From positions 992,001-1,056,000 of the forward strand of contig NZ_PVTT01000001.1 in assembly GCF_003003095.1 (NCBI RefSeq): 64,000 nt of DNA, read 5' to 3'. The position numbers were made by a program, and so were the translations under genes. Positions 1-8,816 of the stretch are shown here, one piece after another. Under the pieces are notes generated by a model, which was not told the DNA's origin, did not search any database, and worked only from the letters and a program-made list of their open reading frames with translations. The stretch comes from Hasllibacter halocynthiae. Lineage in GTDB: Bacteria; Pseudomonadota; Alphaproteobacteria; Rhodobacterales; Rhodobacteraceae. Each line of letters starts with the position of its first letter. Positions within the stretch are counted from its first letter, which is position 1.

Positions 1-269
1 TCATCCCGCTGGAGTTCACGGGCGGCGACACCCGCACCTCGCTGGGCCTTACGGGGCAGGAGAGCTTCGACATCACCGGCCTCTCGGCGCCGGACGTGAA
101 GCCCCTGTCGGACGTGCCCTGCACGATCACCTACGCGGACGGCTCGACGAAGGGGATCACGCTGAAGCTGCGCGTCGATACCGAGATCGAGTTCGACTAC
201 ATCCGCAACGGCGGCGTGCTGCACTACGTGCTGCGCAACCTCGCCCAGCAACCCGTCGCGGCGGAGTGA
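1..269 (+). CDS. acnA: Aconitate hydratase, C-terminal end (partial)
   Basis: Only the last 88 codons are present; the frame begins at base 3 and the stop is TGA at 267-269. The residues match the end of the swivel domain of AcnA-type aconitase: a TGQESFDI-like stretch, then DGSTKGITLKLRVDTEIE, and the family-typical ending YIRNGGVLHYVLRNLA. AcnA is a cytosolic [4Fe-4S] enzyme that interconverts citrate and isocitrate in the TCA cycle. The cluster-binding cysteines and most of the active site lie upstream of the window. The gene converges on ccmD, and a strong hairpin separates the two. Aconitase beside the ccm genes is a familiar Rhodobacterales arrangement. Confidence 0.93.
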   Translation, partial: IPLEFTGGDTRTSLGLTGQESFDITGLSAPDVKPLSDVPCTITYADGSTKGITLKLRVDTEIEFDYIRNGGVLHYVLRNLAQQPVAAE

Positions 270-275
270 CGGCCA

Positions 276-305
276 GGGGCGAGGCCCTCGAACGGACCTC
301 GCCCC
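276..305. terminator. Hairpin between convergent acnA and ccmD
   Basis: GGGGCGAGG at 276-284 pairs perfectly with CCTCGCCCC at 297-305 around a 12-base loop. It starts 6 bases after the acnA stop and lies 37 bases beyond the ccmD stop. There is no clear T tract. Its place between convergent genes suggests a bidirectional terminator or mRNA end stabiliser. Confidence 0.55.
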
Positions 306-342
306 GCCGCCCTTCGGGACGCCGGACCTCCGCGATCGGCGG

Positions 343-471
343 CTAGCGTTCCTCGTCCCGCTTGGCGGCGCGCGCCTGCCATAGCGTGACCGCGATCAGC
401 GCGCCGAGGATCGCGCCGCTGGCCCCGTAGGCCAGCAGCACCTCGGCCGCGTACTTACCCAGTTCGGGCAT
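343..471 (-). CDS. ccmD: Heme exporter protein CcmD
   Basis: A 42-residue protein starting MPELGKYAAEVLLAYGASGA with one membrane segment at about residues 11-32 and a basic C-terminal tail (ARAAKRDEER), the CcmD pattern. CcmD is a small inner-membrane protein of System I cytochrome c maturation; it helps release holo-CcmE from the CcmABC complex. The start ATG overlaps the TGA of ccmC by one base, so translation is probably coupled. It is the last gene of the ccmABCD operon here: ccmG, often next in related genomes, is absent because aconitase follows on the opposite strand. Confidence 0.88.
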   Translation of the reverse strand: MPELGKYAAEVLLAYGASGAILGALIAVTLWQARAAKRDEER

Positions 472-1199
472 CAGGCGACCCGCGTCCGCAGCATCCGCGC
501 GCGCGCGCGGCGCAGGCGCACGTGCATCCGCGCCCGCGTCAGCACCAGCGCGAGGAACAGCAGGCCGAAGCCCGCCATCGTCGTGACGAGGGGCAGCCAG
601 AACACGTCGGCGATGTTCTCCTCCGCGTCGAGCGAGAGGGTCGCGCCCTGGTGCAGGCCCTGGTTCCAGAAGAGGACGGCATAGCGCGAGAGGATCGCGA
701 ACACGCCCCCCACCAGCGCGAGGACGGAGGTCAGGTCGGCGGCGGCGTCCGGATCCTCGATCGCCTGCCAGAGCGCGATGTAGCCGAGGTAGAAGAGGAA
801 GAGGACGAAGAAGCTGGTCAGCCGCGGGTCCCAGACCCACCAGGTGCCCCACATGGGCTGGCCCCAGACCGCCCCCGTGACGAGGCCCACCACCGTCATC
901 ACGGCCCCCACGGGCGCCGCGGCGCGGGCCACGAGCGCGGACACGTGGTGCCGCCGGATCAGCCAGATCAGCGAGGCGACGACCATCACGAACCAGCCGT
1001 TGATCGCCATGAGGGCCGACGGCACGTGCAGGTAGATGATCTTCACCGTCGATCCCATGCGGAAATCGTCGGGCGTGAAGAAGAACCCCCAGACCAGCCC
1101 CCCGACGACCAGCAGCGCCGCCCCGCCCCAGAGCCAGGGCAGGAGGCGCCCGGTCCAGCCCATGAAGCGCACGGGGTTGGCGTATTCCCAGATCGACAT
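471..1199 (-). CDS. ccmC: Heme exporter protein CcmC
   Basis: A 242-residue polytopic membrane protein of the heme-handling family. It has the tryptophan-rich periplasmic motif WGTWWVWD (residues 117-124) flanked by the conserved histidines His58 (IIYLHVP) and His183 (LHQGATLSL), which bind heme. CcmC takes heme from CcmAB territory and loads it on CcmE in the periplasm. The ATG at 1199 is preferred because TTAGGTGGGG lies just upstream; a GTG at 1208 is in frame but sits inside that ribosome site. The gene lies between ccmB and ccmD in one operon. Confidence 0.94.
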   Translation of the reverse strand: MSIWEYANPVRFMGWTGRLLPWLWGGAALLVVGGLVWGFFFTPDDFRMGSTVKIIYLHVPSALMAINGWFVMVVASLIWLIRRHHVSALVARAAAPVGAVMTVVGLVTGAVWGQPMWGTWWVWDPRLTSFFVLFLFYLGYIALWQAIEDPDAAADLTSVLALVGGVFAILSRYAVLFWNQGLHQGATLSLDAEENIADVFWLPLVTTMAGFGLLFLALVLTRARMHVRLRRARARMLRTRVA

Positions 1200-1230
1200 G
1201 GTCCCCACCTAATCCGCCGAGGCCCGCCGC

Positions 1231-1887
1231 TCAACGCAAGTTCACGCGAAGCGCCGCGGCGGCCGCCAGGGGCATCAACGCGACGCAGCCCAGGCTGACC
1301 GCCCCCAGCAGCATCAGCGGCGTGGCCGGGTCCGCCCCGCGCGCCGCCCGGCCCGCCGCCTCGGCGCCGAAGATCAGCGTCGGCACGTAGAGAGGCAGCA
1401 CGATCAGCGCCATCAGGAGGCCGCCCCGCTGAACCCCCGCCGTGAGCGCGGCGCCGAACGCCCCGATGAAGGACAGCGCAGGCGTGCCGATCCCCAGCGA
1501 GAGGGTCAGCACCCAAGCCCCCTGCCCCGGAAGCGAGAGCAGCACGCCGAGCACCGGCGCCAGCAGCGCCAGGGGCAGGCCGGTCACGATCCAGTGCGCC
1601 GCGGCCTTCGCGGCCACGGCCCCCTCCAGCGGCAGGGGCGCGACGGCCAGAAGCTCCAGCGTGCCGTCCGCCGCGTCGAGCGCGAGCAGCCGGTCGAGCG
1701 ACAGGAGGCATGCGAGCAGCGCGCCCAGCCACAGCACGCCCGGCGCGATCCGCGCGAGGAGCGGGGTCTCCGGCCCCACCGCGAAGGGGGTGAGAACGGC
1801 GAGGATCGTGAAGAAGGCCAGCGCCAGCCCGAAGCCGCCCCCCGCCCGCACCGCAAGGCGCAGGTCCCGCAGGAGAAGCGCGATCAC
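1231..1887 (-). CDS. ccmB: Heme exporter protein CcmB
   Basis: A 218-residue membrane protein with about six hydrophobic helices and a typical CcmB N-terminus (MIALLLRDLRLAVRAGGG), followed by a TPFAVGPE-like region and LLSLDRLLALDAADGTLELL. CcmB is the permease half of the CcmAB ABC transporter, needed to release holo-CcmE during cytochrome c biogenesis. It starts with GTG, and GTGA overlaps the ccmA stop, so the two are translationally coupled. The length is normal for the family. Confidence 0.93.
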   Translation of the reverse strand: MIALLLRDLRLAVRAGGGFGLALAFFTILAVLTPFAVGPETPLLARIAPGVLWLGALLACLLSLDRLLALDAADGTLELLAVAPLPLEGAVAAKAAAHWIVTGLPLALLAPVLGVLLSLPGQGAWVLTLSLGIGTPALSFIGAFGAALTAGVQRGGLLMALIVLPLYVPTLIFGAEAAGRAARGADPATPLMLLGAVSLGCVALMPLAAAAALRVNLR

Positions 1888-2501
1888 CAGCGCTCCTCTG
1901 CGCCGGTCGGCACGGGGGCGGGCACGAAGGGCCCAAGGTCCAGCTCGCGCGCGCCGGCCACGGGCAAGTGCGAGGAGAGGAGCGCAGCGCCCCCGCCCGA
2001 CAGATGGCCCGCGAGCAGCCCCTCGAAGAGGGCGACGGACACCGCGTCGAGCGTGACCGTCGGCTCGTCTAGGATCCAGAAGGGCCGCGCTAGGAGCGGC
2101 AGCCGCGCCAGCCCCGCCCGCCGCCGCTGCCCGGCCGAGAGGTCGGCGGCGGCGCGATCCTCCAACCCCGCGAGGTCCAGCGCCGCGAGCGCGCCGACCA
2201 AGTCCTGCCGTCCGCCGGGCCGGCCATGGACGCGGGCCCAGAAGGACAGGTTCTCGGCGACGGTCAGGGACGGCTTCAGCCCGTCGAGATGGCCCGCGAA
2301 GGCGACAGCGTCGGGATCGACCTCGATCCGCCCCGCCTCGATCCGCCCGAGGCCCGCGACCGCCCGCAGGAGGGTGGTCTTGCCGATCCCGTTGCGGCCC
2401 CGCAGCACAAGGGCCTCGCCCCGGCCGACGCGGAACGAGACACCCTCCAGCATGCGGGCGAAGAGGCCCCTTCGGAGGGCGAGGTCCGTGACGGTCAGCA
2501 T
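1884..2501 (-). CDS. ccmA: Heme exporter ATP-binding protein CcmA
   Basis: A 205-residue ABC ATPase with Walker A GRNGIGKT (residues 35-42), signature LSAGQ (121-125) and Walker B WILDEP (142-147), with a nearby threonine-rich D-loop (TVTLD). The size and the AGHLDGLKPSLTVAENL stretch are characteristic of CcmA. It powers the CcmABCD complex at the inner membrane. The ATG at 2501 gives the standard MLTVTDLALRRG start; upstream in-frame sequence does not look like CcmA. It is the first gene of ccmABCD and ends in a GTGA overlap with ccmB. Confidence 0.93.
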   Translation of the reverse strand: MLTVTDLALRRGLFARMLEGVSFRVGRGEALVLRGRNGIGKTTLLRAVAGLGRIEAGRIEVDPDAVAFAGHLDGLKPSLTVAENLSFWARVHGRPGGRQDLVGALAALDLAGLEDRAAADLSAGQRRRAGLARLPLLARPFWILDEPTVTLDAVSVALFEGLLAGHLSGGGAALLSSHLPVAGARELDLGPFVPAPVPTGAEERW

Positions 2502-2530
2502 CGCGGGCCGGTGGACCCGATCCGGACCCC

Positions 2531-2890
2531 TCAGTCCAGAGGCATCAGCGCGACGCCGACGCGCCGCCCCTCGCCCAGAAGGACGTTGTAGGTGCGCGCG
2601 GCCTGCGGCGAGGCCATGACCTCGACCCCGACGCCAGCCTTCTCCAGCGCGGCGCGGAAGTCGTGGGGCGCATGCGCGATCCGGGCGCCCGTCCCCAGCA
2701 GGAGCACGTCGATGATCTCGGCCGCCGCCAGGAAGGGGGCCGCGTCGCCCGGCGTCCAGCGCGCGGGACCCGTCGGAAGGATCAGCACGGCGCCGTCCCA
2801 ACGCCGCGCGCCGATGGTCCAGTAGGTCGGCCCGTAGCCGTCCACGGGCACGCCGGACGAATAGGTGACTTCGTTCAGGTTCATCGCCAT
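2531..2890 (-). CDS. Mth938-like domain protein
   Basis: A 119-residue soluble protein of the Mth938/NDUFAF3-like fold. It contains the family-typical PVDGYGPTYWTIGARRWDGA segment, a DVLLLGTGAR stretch and the C-terminal TYNVLLGEGRRVGVALMPL. Mitochondrial relatives assist respiratory complex I assembly; the bacterial role is unproven. The gene commonly sits next to secF in Rhodobacterales, as here, with the TSUP gene in between. An internal ATG at 2884 (MNLNEV) is an equally possible start. Confidence 0.85.
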   Translation of the reverse strand: MAMNLNEVTYSSGVPVDGYGPTYWTIGARRWDGAVLILPTGPARWTPGDAAPFLAAAEIIDVLLLGTGARIAHAPHDFRAALEKAGVGVEVMASPQAARTYNVLLGEGRRVGVALMPLD

Positions 2891-2917
2891 GCCGCCACAG
2901 CTAGGGCCCGCGCCCCG

Positions 2918-3661
2918 CTAGACGAGCGCCGGCAGCCCGGTCATCGCGGCGAGGGCGGCGGCGACCAGCGCCGCCGCCTGCCAGAGGTCGGCCCGCCGGC
3001 GGCGCAGCGCCTGACCCAGCAGCGTCCCGGCCGTCAGGACCGGCAACGCGAGAAGGCCGAGGAGGACCGCCCGTTCGGTCAGGAGGCCGCCCCCCGCGAG
3101 CAGCGCCAGCATCAGCCCGTTGAGCATCGGCAGGGCGAGGGCGACGCCTTCGCGCGTTCCCCGGGGCTCGCCCCGGCAGCCGAGGCGGACGAGGGCGACG
3201 ACCGGGGCGGCCATGCCGAACGCCCCCCAGCTCGTCCCGGCGAGGGTGCCGAGGAGCGCGCGCGACCAGCGCCCGTCCGGCAGGCGGTAGCGCAGTCCCA
3301 TGCCCAGCGCGACGACCGTAGCCACCCCGAGGACGCAGACGGCGGTCCGCAGGAGGTAGGGCTCCGCGCTGACGAGGATCGGCAGCCCCACCACCATTCC
3401 GAGGGCGCCGCAGGCGAGGATCGAGACGGTCGTGCGCCGGTCGGCGGCCGCGGCGTGGCGCGGCGCCGAGGTGGCGAGCGTGCCCAGCGCGGCGATGGTG
3501 AAGACCGTCACGGCCTCGACCGGCGGAAGGTGGATCATGGCGAGCGGAAGGAACACGAGCGCGGCGCCGAAACCCGCGATCCCCAACCCGATCCCCGAAA
3601 CCGCCCCCGCCGCGAGAAGCACGCCCGTCCCCGGCGCGAGGAGGAGCCCGAGGTCAGGCAT
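2918..3661 (-). CDS. Sulfite exporter TauE/SafE (TSUP) family permease
   Basis: A 247-residue hydrophobic protein with seven to eight predicted membrane segments and the repeated TSUP half-pattern: GIGLGIAGFGAALVFLPL near residues 23-40 and a second half with SWGAFGMAAPVVAL. TSUP proteins move small sulfur- or carbon-containing anions such as sulfite or sulfoacetate across the inner membrane. The substrate cannot be told from sequence. The start overlaps the 3' end of secF by 8 bases, so it is probably co-transcribed with the secDF genes. Confidence 0.8.
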   Translation of the reverse strand: MPDLGLLLAPGTGVLLAAGAVSGIGLGIAGFGAALVFLPLAMIHLPPVEAVTVFTIAALGTLATSAPRHAAAADRRTTVSILACGALGMVVGLPILVSAEPYLLRTAVCVLGVATVVALGMGLRYRLPDGRWSRALLGTLAGTSWGAFGMAAPVVALVRLGCRGEPRGTREGVALALPMLNGLMLALLAGGGLLTERAVLLGLLALPVLTAGTLLGQALRRRRADLWQAAALVAAALAAMTGLPALV

Positions 3662-4625
3662 CCGCGCCGAACTGGGTGCCCGCCGCGGGTCCGTCCGCGG
3701 GCGTGTCCCAGTCGCGCTTCACCCCCAGCCAGAGCAGCGCCGCCGAAGCGACGAAGATGGACGAGTAGGTCCCCACGATCACCCCCCAGGTCATCGCGAA
3801 CACGAAGCCGCGGATCACGTCGCCGCCGAGGACCAGCAGCGAGATCAGCGCGAGGAGGGTGGTTGCGGAGGTCATGAAGGTACGGCTGAGCGTCTCGTTG
3901 ATGGAGAGATTCAGAACGTCCTTCAATGGCATTTTCTTGTACTTGATGAGGTTTTCCCGAACCCTGTCGAAGACGACGACCGTGTCGTTCAGCGAGTATC
4001 CCACGATCGTCAACAATGCCGCGATGATGGCCAAGTCGAACCTGATCTGCAGCTCGGAGAAGATGCCGATGGTCAGGATCACGTCGTGGACGAGGGCGAT
4101 CACCGCGCCCACGGCGAACTGCCATTCGAAGCGCAGCCAGATGTAGACCAGCACCGCCCCGATCGCGAGGACGACCGCCAGTGCGGCCGTCTGCACCAAT
4201 TCGCCCGAGACCTTGGGGCCGACCGATTCGACGGCGCCGAAGGTGATGTCGGGCCGGACCTCGCGCAGCGCGTCCTGCATGGCGGCGACGGTGGCGCCGG
4301 AGATCGCCTCGTCGCCCTCCTGGACCTGGACGCGGATCATGGCGACGTTCCGCTCCTCGCCGAAGGCGGGGTCGAACACCTCCGAGATGGAGACGTCGCC
4401 CAGGCCCAGGGGCTCCAGCGCGGCGCGGTACTCGGCCACGTCCACGGCGCGGGGGGACTCGGTGCGGATCGTGGTGCCGCCCTGGAAGTCGATGCCGTAG
4501 TTCAGGCCCTGCACGAGGAACGAGCCGAACGCGAGCACGATCAGGAAGGCCCCAATGCCGAGCCACAGCTTCCACCGGGAGAAGAAGTCGAACGACGTGC
4601 TCTCGGGAACGAGGCGGAGTCTCAT
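3654..4625 (-). CDS. secF: Protein translocase subunit SecF
   Basis: A 323-residue protein with the SecF topology: TM1 near residues 18-36 (LWLGIGAFLIVLAFGSF), the periplasmic motif GIDFQGGTTIR, then five C-terminal TMs including VGYSLNDTVVVFDRVREN and LSRTFMTSATTLLALI. With SecD it uses the proton motive force to complete protein export through SecYEG. It lies 4 bases after secD in a yajC-secD-secF operon and overlaps the downstream TSUP gene. Confidence 0.97.
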   Translation of the reverse strand: MRLRLVPESTSFDFFSRWKLWLGIGAFLIVLAFGSFLVQGLNYGIDFQGGTTIRTESPRAVDVAEYRAALEPLGLGDVSISEVFDPAFGEERNVAMIRVQVQEGDEAISGATVAAMQDALREVRPDITFGAVESVGPKVSGELVQTAALAVVLAIGAVLVYIWLRFEWQFAVGAVIALVHDVILTIGIFSELQIRFDLAIIAALLTIVGYSLNDTVVVFDRVRENLIKYKKMPLKDVLNLSINETLSRTFMTSATTLLALISLLVLGGDVIRGFVFAMTWGVIVGTYSSIFVASAALLWLGVKRDWDTPADGPAAGTQFGADA

Positions 4626-4629
4626 GGCG

Positions 4630-6300
4630 CTATACCTCGATGGTGCGCGGGCGGCGCCGCTCGAACCAGGTGACGATCAGCAGGCGTGTGACGTAGATCG
4701 CCGTGAAGACGGACGTCACGATCCCGAAGCCCAGCGTGATGGCGAACCCCCGCACCGGGCCCGAGCCCATCGCGAAGAGGATGACGGCCGTGATGAAGGT
4801 CGTCACGTTCGCGTCCACGATGGCCGACAGCGCCTTCTCGTAGCCCAGCTCGATGGCGCGGGCGGGACCCTTCGCGGTCTTCAGCTCCTCGCGTATGCGC
4901 TCGAACACGAGGACGTTGGCGTCCACCGCCATCCCCACGGTCAGCACGATCCCCGCGATGCCCGGCAGCGTCAGCGTCGCCCCGACGAGCGACAGCAGCC
5001 CGAAGAGCAGCGCGATGTTCAGGATCAGCGCCACGTTCGCGAAGAGGCCGAAGAGGCCGTAGGCGAGGGCCATGAACACCAGGACGAAGGCGAAGGCGAC
5101 CACGGTCGCGATGCGGCCGGCGTCGATGCTGTCCTGGCCCAGCTCGGGCCCGACGGTCCGCTCCTCGACGAAGTCCAGCTCGGCCGGGAGGGCGCCGGCG
5201 CGCAGCAGCACAGCGAGGTTCGTCGTCTCCTCGACGGTGAACCGGCCGGTGATGATGCCCGAACCGCCCGGGATGTGGGAGATGATCTCCGGGGCGGAGA
5301 CGACCTCCTCGTCGAGGACGATCGCGAAGAGCTGGCCGATGTTCTCGAGCGTGTAGTCACCGAAGATGCGCGCGCCCGCCGGGTTGAACTGGAAGGAGAC
5401 GGCGGGCTCGCCGTTCTGGTCGAAGGCCGGCTGGGCGTTGGTCAGCTGCTCGCCCGTGACGACGGGCGTGGCCTCCAGGAGGTAGAAGAAACCTTCCTGC
5501 CGGGGGTCGGCGGAGGGGAGGAACAGCTCCCGCGGGCCGGGCCTGACGTCGGTGTCGGTGGTGCGGCGCAGGACCGGGTGGAAGGTCAGCTGCGCCGTCG
5601 TGCCGATCAGCTGGCGCAGCTCCTCCGCGCTGCCGAGGCCGGGCACCTGGATCAGCACGCGCCGTTCGCCCTGGCGCTGGATCGTCGGCTCGCGGGTGCC
5701 GACCTCGTCGACGCGGCGGCGGATGATCTCGACCGTCTGGCGCATGGTCTGCTCGTCGACGGCCTGCCGCTCGGCCTCCGAGAGGGTGATGGTCAGCACG
5801 TCGCCGGCGCCCGTGACCTCGATGTCGCGCGCGGCGCCCCCCGTCAGCGAGGCGACGGGCCGGGCGAGGCTGCGGGCGATCGCGACCGCGCGGGCCATGC
5901 CCGCCTCCTCGGCGATGCGGATGCGGAGGGCGTCGCCCCCTTCGTCGATGCGGCGGATCGGCCCGACCTCGGCGCGGGCCTCGCGCAGAAGGTCCCGCAG
6001 CTCGGGCCAGAGGCCGTCGAGGCGCGTCTCGTACACGTCCTCGAGCCGCACCTCGGCCAGGAGGTGCGCCCCGCCCCGCAGGTCGAGCCCGAGGTTCACG
6101 AGCCCCGAGGGCAGGAAGTCCGGCCAGAGCGCGGCGTCGCCCTCCAGCGCCGGGGTCGCGACGCCCTCGCGCTCCATCAGGAGGCGGGCGTCGTTCGCCT
6201 GCTCGACCCGGCCGTAGAAGACGTTGGGCAGCGCGAGGACGACGCCGATCGCGACCGTCAGCCAGATCAGCCAGCGCTTCCAGGGCTCGATTCGGATCAT
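4630..6300 (-). CDS. secD: Protein translocase subunit SecD
   Basis: A 556-residue protein with an N-terminal TM (WLIWLTVAIGVVLALPNVFY), the conserved periplasmic motif LGLDLRGGAHLL, the P1 head domain, and six TM segments in the C-terminal third. The latter include GMAVDANVLVFERIREEL and FGIVTSVFTAIYVTRLLI, both SecD hallmarks. It works with SecF in the inner membrane and pulls on exported proteins on the periplasmic side. The length is normal for alphaproteobacteria. It starts 4 bases after the yajC stop. Confidence 0.97.
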   Translation of the reverse strand: MIRIEPWKRWLIWLTVAIGVVLALPNVFYGRVEQANDARLLMEREGVATPALEGDAALWPDFLPSGLVNLGLDLRGGAHLLAEVRLEDVYETRLDGLWPELRDLLREARAEVGPIRRIDEGGDALRIRIAEEAGMARAVAIARSLARPVASLTGGAARDIEVTGAGDVLTITLSEAERQAVDEQTMRQTVEIIRRRVDEVGTREPTIQRQGERRVLIQVPGLGSAEELRQLIGTTAQLTFHPVLRRTTDTDVRPGPRELFLPSADPRQEGFFYLLEATPVVTGEQLTNAQPAFDQNGEPAVSFQFNPAGARIFGDYTLENIGQLFAIVLDEEVVSAPEIISHIPGGSGIITGRFTVEETTNLAVLLRAGALPAELDFVEERTVGPELGQDSIDAGRIATVVAFAFVLVFMALAYGLFGLFANVALILNIALLFGLLSLVGATLTLPGIAGIVLTVGMAVDANVLVFERIREELKTAKGPARAIELGYEKALSAIVDANVTTFITAVILFAMGSGPVRGFAITLGFGIVTSVFTAIYVTRLLIVTWFERRRPRTIEV

Positions 6301-6304
6301 CGGC

Positions 6305-6631
6305 TCACTTCGCCGCCGGCTCGGTCTTGGAGAGGACCTGCTGGATCGTGGGGCGCATCACCAGGACGCGCACGTCCTTCGCGATCTCGACCTCGACCTC
6401 GGCATCGTCCTCCTTCACGCGGGTCACCTTGCCGACGACGCCGCCCCCTGTGACCACCCGGTCGCCCCGGCGCAGCGCCGCGACCATGGCCTGATGGTCC
6501 TTCAGCCGCTTCTGCTGGGGACGGATCAGGAGGAAGTACATGATCCCGAAGATCAGGACGAGCGGGATGAGCGAGCCTAGGGCGCCGGCGCCCCCCCCGG
6601 CGGCCTGCGCGTAGGCGGGCGTGACGAACAT
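6305..6631 (-). CDS. yajC: Preprotein translocase subunit YajC
   Basis: A 108-residue protein with a single TM (LGSLIPLVLIFGIMYFLLI), then the YajC signature RPQQKRLKDHQAMVAALRRG and VVTGGGVVGKVTRV. YajC associates with SecDF and YidC. The ATG at 6631 is chosen because MFVTPAYAQA is the normal alphaproteobacterial start and AGGGGA lies upstream; a longer in-frame extension is not conserved-looking. It is the first gene of the yajC-secD-secF operon, divergent from serS. Confidence 0.94.
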   Translation of the reverse strand: MFVTPAYAQAAGGGAGALGSLIPLVLIFGIMYFLLIRPQQKRLKDHQAMVAALRRGDRVVTGGGVVGKVTRVKEDDAEVEVEIAKDVRVLVMRPTIQQVLSKTEPAAK

Positions 6632-6755
6632 GGCGGAAATCCCCTGTCGAGCGGTCCGTGGTCCTTTATTGGCAGCCCCCTTCGCCCGCAAGCGCGCCCG
6701 GCTTCAAATGCGCGCGGGGGGCCGGTAAGGGGCGCCCGAGCATCAGGAGGCCCCC

Positions 6756-8060
6756 ATGCACGACATCCGCGCCGTCCGGCAGGACCCAGAAGGCTTCGAC
6801 GCCGCCCTCGCCCGGCGGGGGGAAGGGCCGGTGTCCGCCGAACTCCTGGCGCTGGACGAGGCGCGGCGCGGGGCGATCCAGGGGGCTGAGGCGGCGCTGG
6901 CGGATCGGAACGCCGCGTCGAAGGAGGTCGGGAAGGCGAAGGCCGCGGGCGACGAGGAGGGGTTCGAGCGCCTTCGCGCCCTCGTCGCCGCCAAGAAGGA
7001 CGAGATCGCGACGCTCGAGGTCGAGGCCAGGACGGCGGACGAGGCCCTGGCCGCCCGCCTCCTGGAGCTGCCGAACCTGCCCGACCCTCGCGTTCCCGAC
7101 GGCGGCTCGGAGGAGGACAACGTCGAGCTGCGCCGCTGGGGCGCCCCCCGCGATATCCTAGCCGCGAGGGAGCATCACGAGATCCCCGCCGTCGTCTCCG
7201 GCGAGAACGGGCCCGGCATGGACTTCGAGACCGCCGCGAGGATGTCCGGCAGCCGCTTCGTGCTGCTTCGCGGGGCCGTCGCGCGGGTGCACCGGGCGCT
7301 GGCGCAGTTCATGCTGGACGTGCAGACGGGCGAGAACGGGCTGGAGGAGACCATGACCCCCGTCCTCGTCAACGACGCGGCGATGCTGGGGACGGGACAG
7401 CTGCCGAAGTTCGCCGAGGACAGCTATCGCACGGAGGAGGGAAAATGGCTGATCCCGACCTCGGAGGTGACGCTGACGAACACGGTCGCGGGCGACGTGC
7501 TGGCCGAGGCCGACCTGCCCCGGCGGCTCTGCGCCCATACCCTGTGTTTCCGGTCCGAGGCGGGCAGCGCCGGGCGGGACACGGCCGGGATGCTGCGCCA
7601 GCACCAGTTCGAGAAGGTCGAGATGGTGTCGATCACCCATCCGGACGCGTCGCGGGGCGAGCTGGACCGCATGACCGGCTGCGCCGAAGGCATCCTGGAG
7701 CGGCTGGGCCTGCCCTACCGCACGGTCGTGCTGTGCACCGGCGACATGGGCTTCGGCGCCCGCCGCACCCACGACATCGAGGTCTGGCTGCCGGGCCAGG
7801 ACGCCTATCGCGAGATCTCGTCCTGCTCGGACATGGGCGACTTCCAGGCCCGCCGGATGAACGCCCGCTTCAAGCCGGCGGCGGGGGGCAAGCCGGCTTT
7901 CGTCCATACCTTGAACGGCTCGGGCCTCGCGGTGGGGCGCTGCCTGATCGCGGTGCTGGAGAACGGGCAGGAGGCGGACGGCTCCGTCACCCTGCCCGAG
8001 GCCCTGCTCCCCTGGCTGGGCGGGAAGGGCCGGATCACGGCGGACGGGGTGCTGGAATAG
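6756..8060 (+). CDS. serS: Seryl-tRNA synthetase
   Basis: A 434-residue class II aminoacyl-tRNA synthetase that charges tRNA-Ser. The N-terminal long helical arm (about residues 25-105, rich in A/E/K/R) binds the tRNA extra arm. The catalytic core has motif 2 [20 protein letters not shown], followed by QFEKVEMV, and motif 3 [22 protein letters not shown] sits 7 bases before the ATG. It diverges from yajC. The length matches the family. Confidence 0.97.
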   Translation: MHDIRAVRQDPEGFDAALARRGEGPVSAELLALDEARRGAIQGAEAALADRNAASKEVGKAKAAGDEEGFERLRALVAAKKDEIATLEVEARTADEALAARLLELPNLPDPRVPDGGSEEDNVELRRWGAPRDILAAREHHEIPAVVSGENGPGMDFETAARMSGSRFVLLRGAVARVHRALAQFMLDVQTGENGLEETMTPVLVNDAAMLGTGQLPKFAEDSYRTEEGKWLIPTSEVTLTNTVAGDVLAEADLPRRLCAHTLCFRSEAGSAGRDTAGMLRQHQFEKVEMVSITHPDASRGELDRMTGCAEGILERLGLPYRTVVLCTGDMGFGARRTHDIEVWLPGQDAYREISSCSDMGDFQARRMNARFKPAAGGKPAFVHTLNGSGLAVGRCLIAVLENGQEADGSVTLPEALLPWLGGKGRITADGVLE

Positions 8061-8105
8061 GGGCCGCGGGACGGACCGTTCGGCCTTCTGGCGCGTAGGG
8101 GTGGC

Positions 8106-8816
8106 ATGACCTTGCGCGCCGCCCTCGTCCTTCTGCTCGCGCTCGCTTTCGCGATCTCGCCGCTCTTCAGCGATTTCAGCGGGTTCGACCCCGCGCTCTA
8201 TCCCGTTCCGCAGGAGGACCCGCCCGTCCAGCCCGCGGGGATCGCCTTCTCGATCTGGTCGCTCATCTACCTCTGGCTCGTCATCCACGGGGCCTTCGGC
8301 CTCTGGAGGCGGCGCGAGGATCCGGTCTGGGACGCGGTGCGCTGGCCCCTGATCGGCTCGCTCGCGGTGGGGGTGCCGTGGCTGGCGGTGGCGGGCGCCT
8401 CCGCGATCTGGGCGACGGCGATGATCTGGGCGATGCTCGTGCTCGCGGTCTGGGCGCTGATGCGCGCGGACCGGCGGGATCGCTGGCTGCTCGCGCCGCC
8501 GATCGCGATCTACGCGGGGTGGCTGACGGCGGCGTCCTGCGTGTCGGTGGGCCTGATGCTGGCGGGGTGGGGCGTCACGTCCGAGACGGTAGCCGCATGG
8601 ATCGGCCTCGCGCTGGCGCTGACGGTGGCCGGGCTGGTGCAGACCGCGAAGCCCTGGGCTTGGGAGTACGGCGCCGCGGTCGTCTGGGCGCTGTTCTGGG
8701 TGGTGGTGAAGAACGCCGCCGGCCCCCTGTCGGTCGCGGTGGTGGCGGGGCTGGGGGCGCTGGCGGTGGTGGCGCTGGCCTGGTCGACGAGTCGCCGGGC
8801 GGCGCGGACGGCCTAG
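8106..8816 (+). CDS. TspO/MBR-like tryptophan-rich membrane protein
   Basis: A 236-residue polytopic protein with about seven hydrophobic segments and many tryptophans. The motifs [34 protein letters not shown] and [21 protein letters not shown] resemble the TspO/MBR (tryptophan-rich sensory protein) superfamily, though it is longer than the roughly 160-residue classical TspO. Classical members bind porphyrins or sterols; the function of this longer group is unknown. It follows serS by 45 bases and its stop overlaps the convergent der stop. The family link is by pattern only. Confidence 0.65.
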   Translation: MTLRAALVLLLALAFAISPLFSDFSGFDPALYPVPQEDPPVQPAGIAFSIWSLIYLWLVIHGAFGLWRRREDPVWDAVRWPLIGSLAVGVPWLAVAGASAIWATAMIWAMLVLAVWALMRADRRDRWLLAPPIAIYAGWLTAASCVSVGLMLAGWGVTSETVAAWIGLALALTVAGLVQTAKPWAWEYGAAVVWALFWVVVKNAAGPLSVAVVAGLGALAVVALAWSTSRRAARTA

